NCBI GenBank assembly: GCA_037074705.1
Contig: CM073594.1
Span: 77,067,009 to 77,131,008 of the forward strand
Direction: 5' to 3'
DNA length: 64,000 nucleotides
DNA from: Zhengitettix transpicula
Lineage: Eukaryota; Arthropoda; Insecta; Orthoptera; Tetrigidae
Of the stretch, positions 1 through 11,719 are shown piece by piece. Numbering within the stretch: the stretch's first letter is position 1; each line of letters begins with the position of its first letter. The notes beneath the pieces were generated by a model. That model ran no database searches, was not told the origin of the DNA, and saw only the letters and a program-made list of their open reading frames with translations. A program made the position numbers and the translations under genes.

Positions 1-861
1 TACGAACTCTCCTCGCAGTAAGAGTTGTCGGTTATCCTAAACCACCTTCTGCAAATTATCACAGTAATTTCATTTCACGGCTATTGTATAAATTTCCTCG
101 TTCTGAAATTTAAAAGAGGAAAATTATTCCATGAATCATTTCACGGACTGCTACTCAAGATTCACGCAGTTTGCAAGGTAGTAAATTAGTTTTACAACTC
201 AATAATTCCAAATGAGGCTCTTTATGCTGCGCAGTAAGCTATTACTTGTGAAAAATAGATTCGTTTTCCAAGATCCCATCAATCGTGAGCAAAGATCAAG
301 GTTCGTTGCGTCCAATTTTCATTTTCCGACTTGGGTTGTTCAGCTCGATTTTCACGTTCTCGTTTCTTACAAAGATTATAATGGTTTATTAAATTAATAT
401 TCATGAATTAATCTAAATTTATTCAAATGAAGTTTATCAATGGCATCCAATAAACACATTGTTGTTGATTTAGTTTTGCAAAATAGATTGTATCATAGCA
501 TTAGATTTAATGAAAAAGGTACTGAAGATTGGGTTAATAAACAATATTACATTAGGAAGTATAAGGTAATTAAAATATAAAATATATTTCATATTGTTAA
601 AAAAATATCTAAAACTGAAGTAGTTCAGTACAAATTTATTACCAATATCTTTGGAAAGTGTTTCTGACCTAGACAGTTAAACTTTCACTCTTAAATTATT
701 TTCATATGCAAATTTGAAACGCGGGTAAGATTATATTTCTTTAAATCGAGATTAAGTTAGTCCTTAGGCAATTGGTATTGGATGATATATACTTTTCTAT
801 CTTCTTAAGTGATTAACTTATTATGGTTGAATAAAACTACATTTAGTAATTTTATCATTTA
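1..861. other. AT-rich stretch, no gene found
   Basis: I see no coding pattern, RNA gene or recognisable repeat here. The few open frames are short, AT-rich and lack domain-like composition. It ends where a Helitron terminus begins. Confidence 0.5.
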
Positions 862-2642
862 CTAGCTGGGTGTCCGGCGTTGCCCGTGTACTTATTTATA
901 CAAACCCGAAAATGTATTTAATTCTATATTAATCTTTAGTCAAGAATACATTTAACCTAAATCCAACAGTTCCTAGTTCCGTACATACTTTCGACCGATA
1001 GTGCATTAATAGAACAGCAGTAAAATACATTGAATTTTATAGCATCAATCCCAACAAACAAACATTTGAATTTCTTCTTAAATATACTCCTTGAGTATTG
1101 CAGTATATAATTGTCCCACAGTCTTCAGACATTAACAAAGTTTAAATTAATGAAATTTAATGTAACCAAATGGTCGCTATATTGGCGTCACTAATAAGGA
1201 CGCGAATATTAACGTACATTTTCCGCAAGGATCGAAAAGTATTTCGTATTCTTTTTTTTTATTATCATTCGATGGGGTATTACTGGATAAAATTATACTT
1301 TTTATTCAATGAAAATATTTCTGCTATATTTCATTACGGAAAATGGAACTATTTCCTTTGTTCGTCGCGTAGTAACGTCTCTATTGCATGTCATCTTCCA
1401 GCGCAGTAATTTAACACAAAATTATTATGTTTTTCATTTATAATTGTATCCCTATTCATGCTAGGGGTTTATCACCCCCACAGTACCCTTTCACGTGTTC
1501 TGAAGAATATGTTTACCAAGTTTTGTTGCAATCTGTCCACGCGTTTAAATTTGTATAGAAAATAACGTAAGTACTTTGTAATAATTAAAATATATTATAA
1601 TTGTGGAAGTGGCGTTTCTAAATGGAAGAACTTAAGTGAAAGTTATTAAACAAGATTTATTAACAAAGTTAAAACAAGTATAAAATACACAAAATAATTG
1701 GGATCTCAGGGTCTTGAACTGGGTTTGATAAATGGCAGAATTTATATAATCAAAATTACATTTACTTTTTATGGAAATCAATGCGTCTGAACATAGACGA
1801 AATTTGTTGTGGAAGAAATAATACTAAAGATTGAATTTAAATAATTTTAATTTTATCAAGAATTAACGATCTCATTTTATCGATAATTAAATAATTAAAG
1901 AACGATCTGACTTTTATCTTTTAAACACGGTTTACAAATGATTTTAAAGTTTTTCTCTACTTACGGCCGCCCAGGTCTCATATTTAGTTTTTCGTGCACA
2001 ATTTTGGGGACATCACTGATTCTAAGTTCTCACAGACTCTAAATGTTCACAGGCTCTAATTGGCGTTGTTTGTTAGTTGGTTTATCACAAATTGGTTGAT
2101 TCTCGATGCTTTACTGCAACCTGGATTTGTGGATCTCGTGACTTTAGTTGAAAATGTACTTCATTGGTTTGTCTATGGCCAGCATGATGAATCTACGCTC
2201 GACCACCGAATACAACACTAGTTGCACTCTCTCCTTCCCGGTTGAATATTGCTTTACTTTTTAATATTTGAAAGCATGTTTGTGACTGGACCACATTCTT
2301 TCGTTCTGACTGCCGACTGTAAAACTTTTCGTCTGGTCTATTCGATGTCTGCTGCCCGACTAATATCTGTTCAAATTTTCATGACTTGGAATTTTGGTCT
2401 TTTCTCCTCGCTGCCTACTGCCCGACTGTTAAGCTTCGTCTCGTAAATTTTGAGCGCGTAAACTTTCTCAACTGATCAACAATGTTTTCTTTGCCTTGCC
2501 GGTTTGTTGCGGCGTCCGCTCTATATCCACTAATAATGAGTCCTCTACAATTCAACTTTTCAATTAGAACAATGCTTTAATTACCAATTACTACAACTTA
2601 CATACTTAAATACAAATATACAACCTTTTTTTATTATATAGA
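862..2642 (-). mobile_element. Non-autonomous Helitron (copy C), split by an LTR
   Basis: The minus-strand element ends in CTAG next to a T, preceded by the GC hairpin typical of Helitron 3' ends (here GGGCAACGCCGG with one change). Its 5' end at 2642 reads TCTATATAATAAAA, the same start as the copies at 10536 and 25809. An LTR (1577-2595) interrupts it. Removing the LTR and one target duplication leaves about 758 bp, almost the same as the copy at 31694-33515. No Rep or helicase coding is present, so it would depend on enzymes made elsewhere. Confidence 0.8.
1577..2595 (-). mobile_element. Solo LTR (L1) inside a Helitron
   Basis: A 1019-bp unit begins TGTAAT and ends CTACA, with a perfect 4-bp duplication ACTT at 1573-1576 and 2596-2599. 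The family signature (reverse of 'aaacccag...gaccctgag') is at about 1702-1732, showing minus orientation. There is no internal gag-pol region. TG...CA ends with a 4-bp duplication fit Ty3/gypsy-type integration followed by LTR-LTR recombination; the superfamily is inferred. Confidence 0.8.
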
Positions 2643-2861
2643 CAGATAGTTTGGTCATCCAATATGTTTTTTAACCGTCTGATTGTCTGTAGAAAATACG
2701 TGGATGCAGAATTCACGAGGGATGAAATAATCTGCTGCAGAAACCAGAAACTAAAAATATAGGAATTAACGGCAATATCTACATATTTTAAATTTCCAAA
2801 TATTTCTCATAATCTGGTAGAAGTCAGAGTTTCGAACAATGTTCAAGCGGACATTAATTAA

Positions 2862-2932
2862 GATCGAATCGAACCCAGGACCACCACCGCATAGTAAGCG
2901 GTCGCTCTATTCACTAAGATATCCTTCATTGC
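2862..2932 (-). repeat. tRNA-like SINE head, fragment
   Basis: On the minus strand a B-box-like GGGTTCGATTCG is preceded by an A-box-like TAGTGAATAG about 45 bases upstream, the spacing of a tRNA-derived Pol III promoter. Acceptor-stem pairing is poor, so a working tRNA gene is unlikely. Confidence 0.35.
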
Positions 2933-3169
2933 CTAATTTTAGATGAAGAATGGATATTGTGTGAAAAATTATCATAGGTATATTGTATTGGTTGAAGAAC
3001 TGAATAAATGCTTTCAATCAAGCTGAGTCCTCGTAAAGAGTTGACTGTCAGTTTTACCGATGGCTGTGTATTGGAGATGTGATGGAATGTAATATAATTT
3101 TTTTGTAGCGCAATGGTCTTATGGAAAAACAGAATGCTGTACCATTATGTAAAGACTCAAACGTCAGTA

Positions 3170-3600
3170 TATTTTAGTCGTAGAAAATTCTAACTTCAGA
3201 CGGCTGATGCCGATGGTGATCGTGTAGCGCACTGGGAGAGAGAAACAGAATCGCAATGGATCGTCGTTTCGTCGTTGCGTCTGGCAAATGAAGTTGCGCA
3301 GAACACAGTAAACAAAGTGAGAACTCGGTAAGACGCAATTACAATTGTCGTGAGACATGGCGTTCCAGCTGACAGCCGCAATTACGCTCACAATGGGACT
3401 GGTTTGCCGCTCGTCGGTCACGCTGACTTGTTTACTCTGGTCGTGGGTCAACGAGGCCTCGCCCCGCCATTGCATTGTCCACCACGGGACGCCGCCATTA
3501 ATTCCACACGGGCTCATTACTTATTCCCTTTCGACGTGCGGCAATATCTTCAACGCCTCGGGGTCGTTCAGTGACTCCGTCTCACATGACCGTCTCTAAT
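3170..3600. other. GC-rich island, possible regulatory or 5' exon sequence
   Basis: The stretch is clearly richer in G+C and CpG than its surroundings and matches no repeat in the window. A plus-strand frame from an ATG at 3357 (80 codons) starts with a hydrophobic stretch, MAFQLTAAITLTMGLV, and could be read as a signal peptide, but the rest lacks any recognised pattern. No splice donor clearly closes it. Conserved non-coding DNA is an equal or better explanation. Confidence 0.3.
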
Positions 3601-5027
3601 AACAACTCAAATACACAGCGAAATTTTTTCGGTCATATTTTGGAGAATTATAAAACTACGCACAAACAAATATCTTTTAAATTATTTACCACCTAATTTT
3701 TGTGTAACTAAATGTACAGAACAGTAGGTCTAAATCATCCGAATTCAGTTATTTATATTATTAATCTTCGCCCTATGATATCGCACTAAATTAAATATAT
3801 AACTGTAGTTTATAATTGCAATGAAAAAATATCAGATTATTTATAAAAATAAATATGAATAAATATACGGTCAGAAAAGTATAATGTTTATGAATAGAAA
3901 TTAATTTCACAACGTTTCGTTCTCTTTTGGGAACTCTTCACGTTATTCAGTTTTTAATAATTTTGTATACAAATAATGAATAAAATAAAAGTCTTCTTTA
4001 TTTTATTTCGGTTGTAACGGGCAAGGTAGAAGAACCTTGCCTCTAAATTTTATGCAAAATTTGTAAACAAAACAATTAAAAACTTTACAGCCTGAAGGAG
4101 AGTGAAACGATAATCGTTAATAAATTTTTCTGACTCAAGGAAGTTTATTATTCATTTTGTAAATGTATAAATTCGTAAAGTTTACGAACTATTAGTCTGC
4201 ACCACTGAACCGGTTATTTTAGAAAATAAATTATAATAATTTTATGATCAATCTAAGAATTTCCTGACATATCATCTGGATAACTAGTTCTTAGGATTCA
4301 AACAGTATCAGAAGGGACACAGGCACAAAAATGGAGGGAAAAGGGAAATATAGAACTGGTAGCTTCTATCATGTTATTATGGTAACATAAATTTTCTTTA
4401 TATTTTACCGCAAACCACATTATTCAATATTTAGGTATATTTCAAGAATGATACCGATCAAATTTTTTTTAGATGTATTATTATAATATATTGCACCTAC
4501 GTAGACTATTTCTTTTACTATTGTCAAAAAACACACGATAAATATGATATTTTTATGCTACATTTTAAATAATTATGTTTTCTAATTATTTGACTATTAT
4601 TTCAGGTATTACCAGCCTACACGTGTTCGATAAACACTTATTTATAACCGGGACAATTTTTTTGTTATACCTTTGCTGGTTATTTCAAAAAGTGTACCTA
4701 AATGGTTCAATGAAATTTTATTGAGATTTTTTTGGAGACATGTATTATTTTATTGAATTAGTATTATAAAGTACATAAATTTAATTACCACTTCAATCAA
4801 ATTCTATGGCTTTTAACCAAATTTCGCAATAAAATCTTTTATAGTTCCTGAGAAAAAAATATTTAAAACCTCTGTTGCAAATCCTTTTTTTCCAATGCTG
4901 TTCACGCCACGGTCCATTTGCGTACTTGACTGAGGCGGAATCCTAAGAACTACTTATCCTATAATTATATTCGTTATAATTTATTAGGTCAATTGCAATG
5001 AACTAAATTATGATTTCCAGAGAGTTT
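3601..5027. other. AT-rich stretch, no gene found
   Basis: No coding frame, repeat family or RNA gene recognised. The sequence is over 70 per cent A+T by eye, with scattered homopolymer runs. Confidence 0.5.
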
Positions 5028-5208
5028 CGCCGACCTCCTGTGATGTAGGGGTCAGAGTGACTGCCTCGCACCACAGAAGTCCCGGGTTCGAATTCCGGCG
5101 AGGGCTTGGACGTTCGTGTCTCTCGTCAAATCAGTCCTCTGACAAAGAAAAATACGTTCCATAACGACTCGCTTATAACCAAAGCTGTTGATGCGTCTGT
5201 AAATAAAT
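5028..5208 (+). repeat. tRNA-derived SINE
   Basis: The tRNA-like head has a B box GGTTCGAATTC at 5085-5095 and an A-box-like segment about 45 bases upstream. It is followed by a tRNA-unrelated body and the tail motif GATGCGTCTGTAAATAAA. The same head and tail occur at 49161-49344, which makes this a family rather than a single tRNA gene. Ends of the acceptor stem do not pair. Confidence 0.7.
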
Positions 5209-6580
5209 CAATATATGAATAGTTTTGTGAAAAAGCGGCTAAATAGTTGCACGGGAAGATATTTATTTTGTGGTTCATTTAAGTGTTACTCTATGTTTGG
5301 CATATATTTAATTTTAATTTAAGCAATAATCTCGTGTTTACGTTAGCGAAGTGAAAGATTAACCAGAACGTCACTGTTTTATTATCTGTACTATTTTCCT
5401 GGTGATTATCGTTTCAGTCGGTCTTAAAAACTATTTGTTAACAATATATATATACTGGATGATTAATTCAGTGTATTAAATTTTTTCCAGGATGGTTTAA
5501 TATCGCAACAACTGTAATCCTTCCTACTTAATGGTTTCTGATAAGTTGTCTTCATATCACAGACTAATGCTACTTTATTATACAATTGACATTAATTAAA
5601 AATTTCGGTTTCCATAGTATGTTTGTTTCTGCAAAGGCTTGCTATTTTTTGGTCTATTATAGTTGGAAGAACGTCATGTCATTTAGGGGTCAATATACAG
5701 AAAAGTTAATAAAGCAACAGCGTATTTAATATAGGGCTATATATATTTAATAAATGTGTTTACAACAATAAATATAATAAGTTGAAGAGTACCACACATG
5801 AATAAAAAATCTGTATTTTATTTCACTCAATTTTCAATGTAAATAAGAAGCAACATTCAAAATCCATCCGGACCTCTCATTCCGAACTCTTATACTGGTT
5901 TACATTTCAACAATACTGCCATAAATTCATACTGTCACGTTAGTTATCTTGATATACTCGTAATTAACGTGGCTATTTGCATGTTTAAGATTGAAAACTG
6001 TCTCTGTTTATAATTTATTTTAATAGAAGCCTTGATAGGAAAACAAATATTTCTCATTTCTATGGTCAGAAAATACTATTAAATAAACCTTGTATTTATA
6101 AAATTTAATTTGCAACATAAAAGTTTGATAAAATTTGGGATAATTTTTAATATTTGGAATTACTAACAATTCATAAGTATGTTATCTGTTTTTTTAATCA
6201 CATTCGCTGTCAAGAGATAAATTTCTCTTTGCTTTTGCCTGACGAAATAATTTGAGTGTAATGAATATTCATCACTATTATTATACATCGTAAGAGTAAT
6301 TATCGGATATGACTAATGAATAAATTAATATTAATCTTAGTGAGACGTTTTAAACAAAATAGAAAAAGGAAATAAGTTCATATTCGAAGTCTATAACTTT
6401 ACCAAAAATTATTACAATATAATTTTATTATTGCATTTAATAAAATTCAATTCGATACAAATGAATAGCAAGTCGAGCTGCAAATAAGTAAATATCCGAA
6501 AAATTTAAAGAATAAAAGTGTTAGAAATATAACTTTTACATTTTCAACATTCGAAACTCACGAAATAATTATTGTTTTCC
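5209..6580. other. AT-rich stretch, no gene found
   Basis: No supported gene or repeat was recognised between the SINE and the UR repeat. Open frames are short and low-complexity. Confidence 0.5.
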
Positions 6581-7063
6581 ATCTACTCGTCCGTGTAATC
6601 CACATAGTGGCAACTCCCCTTTAATAGCATAGGAAGGGATTTGAAAGAGGGGATGCGGAATGGTAGAGGAAGGTAGCCAAGGGTTAACTAGGGCCCCCGG
6701 GCTATAGTTTAAGGATCCTACCGGGCATTCGCCTAAAAGTGATGCAGGAGAAACCCTTGAAAAACCTGCATCAGGTAGGTCGGGTATTGGGTACTTTCCC
6801 ACGCCCTTCCGATAGCGGGAGAAGAGTTTTCTGTGGGGTCGCAGCATACCCTCCTCCGTACCTTGACCAGTTTAGGAGGTGGCTGGCCGACTGTTCCAAT
6901 GGGAACAGCGAACAACTCTTACCGTATGACCAAGGTCTGTGAGCCCGGAGCATACACCTCTCCAAACAGGCCGAGGTTCCTCGGCTTGTGGGAACCTTAG
7001 TTCAAAAACGGAGAGAGGAAAATGCATCCCCAAAGGTAGCCCCTTCCTATCTACTCGTCCGTG
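6581..7063 (-). repeat. UR repeat copy 1 with 15-bp target duplication
   Basis: A moderately GC-rich 453-bp unit (6596-7048) is flanked by ATCTACTCGTCCGTG at 6581-6595 and 7049-7063. A 15-bp duplication points to target-primed reverse transcription. Other copies have a T-run on their left side, so the retroposed strand is probably minus, with an A-rich 3' end. Related copies lie at 18441, 22685, 35163-36000 and 63569-64000. Minus-strand open frames of 60-92 codons recur among copies, but they are frameshifted relative to each other and no domain is recognised. It could be the 3' end of an unseen LINE or an independent SINE-like element. Confidence 0.75.
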
Positions 7064-7084
7064 AGGAAAAAACATTATCTAAAT

Positions 7085-7145
7085 AAGTTTCACTTAAACA
7101 CGTAGTAGCTAATCACCACTGTACTAGATGCGACTATAAATAAAG
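7085..7145 (+). repeat. SINE 3' tail fragment
   Basis: The motif GATGCGACTATAAATAAA resembles the tails of the SINEs at 5028 and 49161. Only the tail is present. Confidence 0.35.
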
Positions 7146-8370
7146 GTAATTTTAAAAAAAAATTTTATTTGCAATTTACAAAATTTATGAGCACGGAAAA
7201 CTTTTCTTTTATTATAGTCAAACAACAACTATTTAAATAAAGTAAATTTATACTCCACAACCATGATTGATATTTAAAAATTCTGAAAATATATTTTTTT
7301 CCAAATATTATTCCGATAAAGAAATATGTTTCACAGTTATTGATCAAACTTTACTTATCCTGGAAATAAAAAAACGTATAAGCAACGGGGTAGACTTATT
7401 TAATAGGAAATGTATGCCTTGCTAATCGTTCGAATTAATTTGCATCTCAGGAATTGTCGGAGAAAAAAGCATTAAATCACAATTATTACTTGTAGATGTC
7501 AAAATTTTATAACAAATACAATGAAGACGGGTAGTCTCGAAAGTCAGTACCAACTTTCGCAAAAGTACAGTTGAGAAAATGTGGACTATTTCGGTTCTAA
7601 AAATTAATTAATAATTTTTTATTTATATTATTTGTTCTTTTACGTACTGACCACCCTGTATTAATATTTACCGACTTTCATGTGTACAACCATATTGATA
7701 ATATTATTTTATATAGAAAGCAGAGACGTGTAGTGTTACGTTTTAACTTCAAACTTGTTATATATGTCTGTTAAAATCTGTGGCCCTTTATAAAAATTTT
7801 AAGTTATAAACGAATGAGGTTTGAAAAATGTTATTCGAATTTTAAAAGTCGATCTTTAAACAAACTCAATTTTAAGAGGTGTTGCTGTTAAATATAATTG
7901 CATAATTGTAGAAAATTTGAATTTCAGTTTATAAGGATTGAAATATTGTTTTGTTAAAGTTTAATAACGTCAGCAATTTTTGGAGAGTATCATCAGTAAT
8001 TTGACTGCCCCTATCACTTTCCATTTTGAGAAATATACTTAATTCATCCGACACTGTTAATGGTTTTGTTTCATCTATAACGACGTTAACTTTCTGGAGA
8101 GTATTTACTATATCTCGATATGTTTTACTAATTTGTATTATGTTCGTCACAATGATTTTTTTCCTGCTGGCATTATTTTCTAAGAGTGTATAATTTCTTA
8201 TAATTATAATAATCTTTCTTCTGCAGCAATTTTCCTTACACTTACACCAGTCCAACCTTATTAGAGATCACCTCTGTAATTCTTTCTGAAAGTTGAAAAT
8301 AAACAGGCGTATTGTTTTGAAGAATGTCTTGCATTTGCGAATTTTTAAAATAACGTATACTCAGAGTCCG
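7146..8370. other. AT-rich stretch with one unexplained open frame
   Basis: Mostly low-complexity AT-rich DNA. The only notable item is the minus-strand open frame at 7929-8255, listed separately. Confidence 0.45.
7929..8255 (-). CDS. Unrecognised 108-codon open frame, weak candidate
   Basis: The frame is long for such AT-rich sequence, and its second half looks protein-like: mixed charged and hydrophobic residues such as TLQKVNVVIDETKPL and LSIFLKMESDRGSQ. It has no ATG at its 5' end (it opens with TTG), so it would be an exon or a fragment of a decayed gene. I do not recognise the family, and no neighbouring exon is evident. Confidence 0.2.
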   Translation of the reverse strand: MDWCKCKENCCRRKIIIIIRNYTLLENNASRKKIIVTNIIQISKTYRDIVNTLQKVNVVIDETKPLTVSDELSIFLKMESDRGSQITDDTLQKLLTLLNFNKTIFQSL

Positions 8371-8379
8371 CGTAATCGA

Positions 8380-9170
8380 AAAATTGTCCGACTTGTCAAA
8401 AGTACGTCAGGGGTCACGCAGAAGAGTGTGATCGGTCCACTCATGTTCTAAACATGAGTACAAATTCACATATTAAACTATTTGCCGACGATTGTATGTT
8501 TTATAGGGAAATCGTAAGCTCGGAGGATGCTCGAACTCTTCAGGCTGGCCTTGGACAACATTTACGAATGGTCAGTTAGAAATAAAATGCAAGAAAACTC
8601 AACGAAGAGTATGGCAAATGTCTTTACGAAAAAGAAAAGGTATAAACTGGGGAATGAAGTTGTAACGGAAACCAACAGTTGTTGGTCTCACGATCAGTAA
8701 ATATCTAAAATAGGGAAATCAAGTCAACGAGGTCGCTGGTAAAGACTGGAGACCGCTTCATTTTGTAAATACGGTTTTGAGTAAAAGTGCGGGGAAAACC
8801 AAGATATCTGCTTACAGATCACTGGTCAGGCCCATTTTATAATAAGGGACAACTTGTTTTGGATCAATATAGAAATGAACACACACTAGCGTTGGACAAG
8901 GTTCAACTACGTAATAGTGAAAACACACGAAGCTTTCCGCAATATACAAAGCTTATACAGGTCAACCTGGCTTGGAAATAAATAAAAATTCATCTCTTGG
9001 CGTCCACTTATTTCTAAAAATTATCACCGTTTCAATATTAAAGAAAAAGGGAAACGAAACAGACGTTGGAAATTGATCAATTCGCGATTGGAATTAATTG
9101 CCTGCAGAATCACTGGCTACTTTTCCGAATAGCGGTGATCAGTTTAGACGGAGGCTGCAATAATCGTTGG
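8380..9170 (+). pseudogene. LINE reverse-transcriptase C-terminal remnant
   Basis: Across several frames the plus strand keeps the order of a non-LTR reverse transcriptase: a degraded 'VIGPL' motif near 8430, the catalytic-box remnant LFADDC near 8481-8498, 'SEDARTLQAGL', 'RSLVRP', 'DQYRNEH..ALDKVQ', 'TRSFPQYTKL', then a 3'-terminal segment like 'RDWN.LPAE' near 9090. Frameshifts and stops are frequent, so it is dead. The family differs from the LINE at 55.8-57.4 kb, where the box is YADD. LTR L2 inserted just past its 3' end. Confidence 0.75.
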
Positions 9171-9184
9171 GGAATTACATATAT

Positions 9185-10240
9185 TGTAATACCAATTAAA
9201 CAGGCTATTAATTGTTTTTAATATAATTTAATTGTTGGCGGTACACGTGCTTAAAGGCGACAATCAAGGCGGGTTTTCCTTTGTTAACAATCGAGACTGT
9301 AGACCGCGCGCTTAGAGAACTCAGTCTGAGGCAAGACGCGTAAGGAAAAAGTCTGCGTCGAGAACTGGGACATAGCAGTTCGGTCCACATAAAGAAATAA
9401 AAACAGTAAAAGTCTGCGGATCCAGAATTATGAATAGGGCTATCTAGGAAGTCCAACGGCGAGATATAATAGTTTACATAAATCGCAATTAAACAGTTTT
9501 GACGGAGAGACTCATAAAATCGCAATTTAGAAGCAGAAGTTTTGCTACACGAACGGAACTTATTTTCGCATAGAGAGACTTTGAGGAGACCTACGTCCGG
9601 CAACTGCCTAAGGGTGGGCTAATCCAAGTTCCAGTATAGCAGAGATCCAGAGCAACTACCGTGTGTTCAAAATCTAAAGTGTAGCATCAGTGTATAATGG
9701 CCTGTTTAGTGGGTGTTGACTTCAAGGTACTAGAGTCCGAACTGGTACCAGTAGCACTGTCGTGAGTACAAATCAATTATTAATGACTGTAAACGATAAT
9801 TAAAGGGTATAGTCAGATTTCGTTCGCGTTTTTCTTTACATTCGTTTTCTTTTACTTTTTGTATTTAATATTGTATTCCGTTAACTTCAATGAGTTTGGA
9901 TTGTTAATAATTTAGTGCATTGTATTTGTTCTTCCTACCAAACCCAGTGGTGACCCTGAGATAATGAGAAATTCCACGTAATTGATTGTAAAATTATAAA
10001 GCTATATTTTCATAGAACGTCACGAATTAACAAAATAAAATTTGAAATATTTGTTTGTTAGATTGATGGAATTCGGTGTGCAAAGCAGGGTTTATAATGT
10101 GTAATTATCAACAATAAATTTTTAAATACATAATAATTTTGTTAATTATACCTATTAATGAAGACCACCTTTTAAATCATTACATAAATGGCCCAACGAA
10201 GTGGAGCAAATTTTAATTCATCACCTTATTAATCATTACA
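9185..10240 (+). mobile_element. Solo LTR (L2)
   Basis: It starts TGTAATACCAATTAA, ends CATTACA, is 1056 bp long and has ATAT on both sides (9181-9184 and 10241-10244). It carries the family motif AAACCCAGTGGTGACCCTGA near 9942-9961 and the shared 'cagatttcgttc' segment near 9811. No internal retroviral-type coding region adjoins it. Confidence 0.8.
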
Positions 10241-10535
10241 ATATATTATTTTCTTAGTACACTTATTAATTTTTTATATGGGGAGCGTGGTAAGCATTGA
10301 AATTAAGTGATTTATGAAAAGAAAGATCAATGAAAAAAGTGAAGTGCAGTGAAAAGAAATCAGGGCGGGTTCCTGTTTTATTTCTTCGGGTAAATAATAA
10401 TAATAAACTTTACAGATAACCGACGTATTCTTATATATGTTATATTTGAATATATGTAATTTTTTTATTCTTATTTTTGTAGATATAGCTACCACCGGGC
10501 AAATGCCAAATAATAGCTAAATAAAATCTTCTTCT

Positions 10536-11672
10536 TCTATATAATAAAAAAGGATGTATATTTGTATGTATGTATGTATGTATGTAAGTATGTATTTACG
10601 TTGTTCTTTATACAAATTTTATCGCGTGGACAGAATTCAACAAAAATTGATATACGTATTCTGCCAAAATCGAGAACCGGTACTGTGGGGGTGAGAAACC
10701 CCTGGAATAAACGTGGAAATAATTATAATTGAAATAAGTTACGAATTAGTGTTAAATTACTGCGCGAGACGATGACGTCATAAGTTTTCAAGACATTGAC
10801 GCATCTTAAATATAGTTCTATATTTCGTAATGAAATAAAGAAGAAATATTTTGATTGAATAAAAAGTAAAATTTTTCCAGTATTACTCCATCGAATAGTA
10901 ATAAAAAACAATACGAAACACTTTACCATCCTTGCGCAAAGTTAATTTGGAATAGTTAATTATCCCGCTATCTTTGATAAAGCCAATATGGCGCCTTATA
11001 ATACATTCAAATGTGTGTCGGTCGAGATTTATAAAATTTCATAATATAACGTACTATTGTATCCTGTATAATATTTCAGAAGATAATAAGATTTGTCTAA
11101 GGTACGACTGCTGAATTATATGTTTGTAACTATAAAAGTATTGAAAATGACGTACGGAACTCCGAAAGTTTTTATGGTCGTTATTCAATTAATGCACTAT
11201 CAGTCAAAGGTATGTACAGAAATAGGAACATTTAAATTGAATTAAAAGTACAATTAATTATACTTTACGCAAAGTATTTCTATAAATTTGTATAAATGTA
11301 AACAAATTATTGCGTGCAATTTGTGTCGTGAAACAAAAATTTGAGGTTAGGATAGCAATATTTGTTTTCCATTTTTGGGAACGACGTTATAGATGTTCAA
11401 TTTCTGAGAAATGAAGCTGAGCAAAAATATTTTGATTGAATAATAAGTATAATTAAATCTACCAATACCACATCGAGTGATAAATATAATTTATTATGAA
11501 AGGTTAAACAATCCATGGCATTAATTTTCTTTTAAATAACTTGACTTTTGACGTGGAATATTTAACGGGATCAGGGATCAATATGTTTCCCAATTATATC
11601 TTGCAATACGCACTGGAAGATACATAGAATTATGATAAAAACAATACTTAAATGTTCAAAATTGATATTTTT
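10536..11672 (+). mobile_element. Helitron copy A, 3'-truncated
   Basis: It begins TCTATATAATAAAA, followed by a GTATG-rich stretch, and then runs nearly identical to 25809-26940 over about 1.1 kb. Similarity stops near 11672 and the hairpin and CTAG end are missing. The near identity to copy B suggests both are recent. No transposase coding is present. Confidence 0.75.
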
Positions 11673-11719
11673 TTATTGTTAATTGCAGTCCTTTTACGTG
11701 GATAAATTTAAATTACAGT

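Noticed and set aside
5028..5110. tRNA gene
   Set aside because: A and B boxes are present, but the acceptor stem does not pair, and the same body and tail recur at 49161, so it is a SINE.
6569..6965. Overlapping minus-strand frames in the UR repeat as protein genes
   Set aside because: Frames are not aligned between copies and contain stops; open length is explained by GC-rich sequence.
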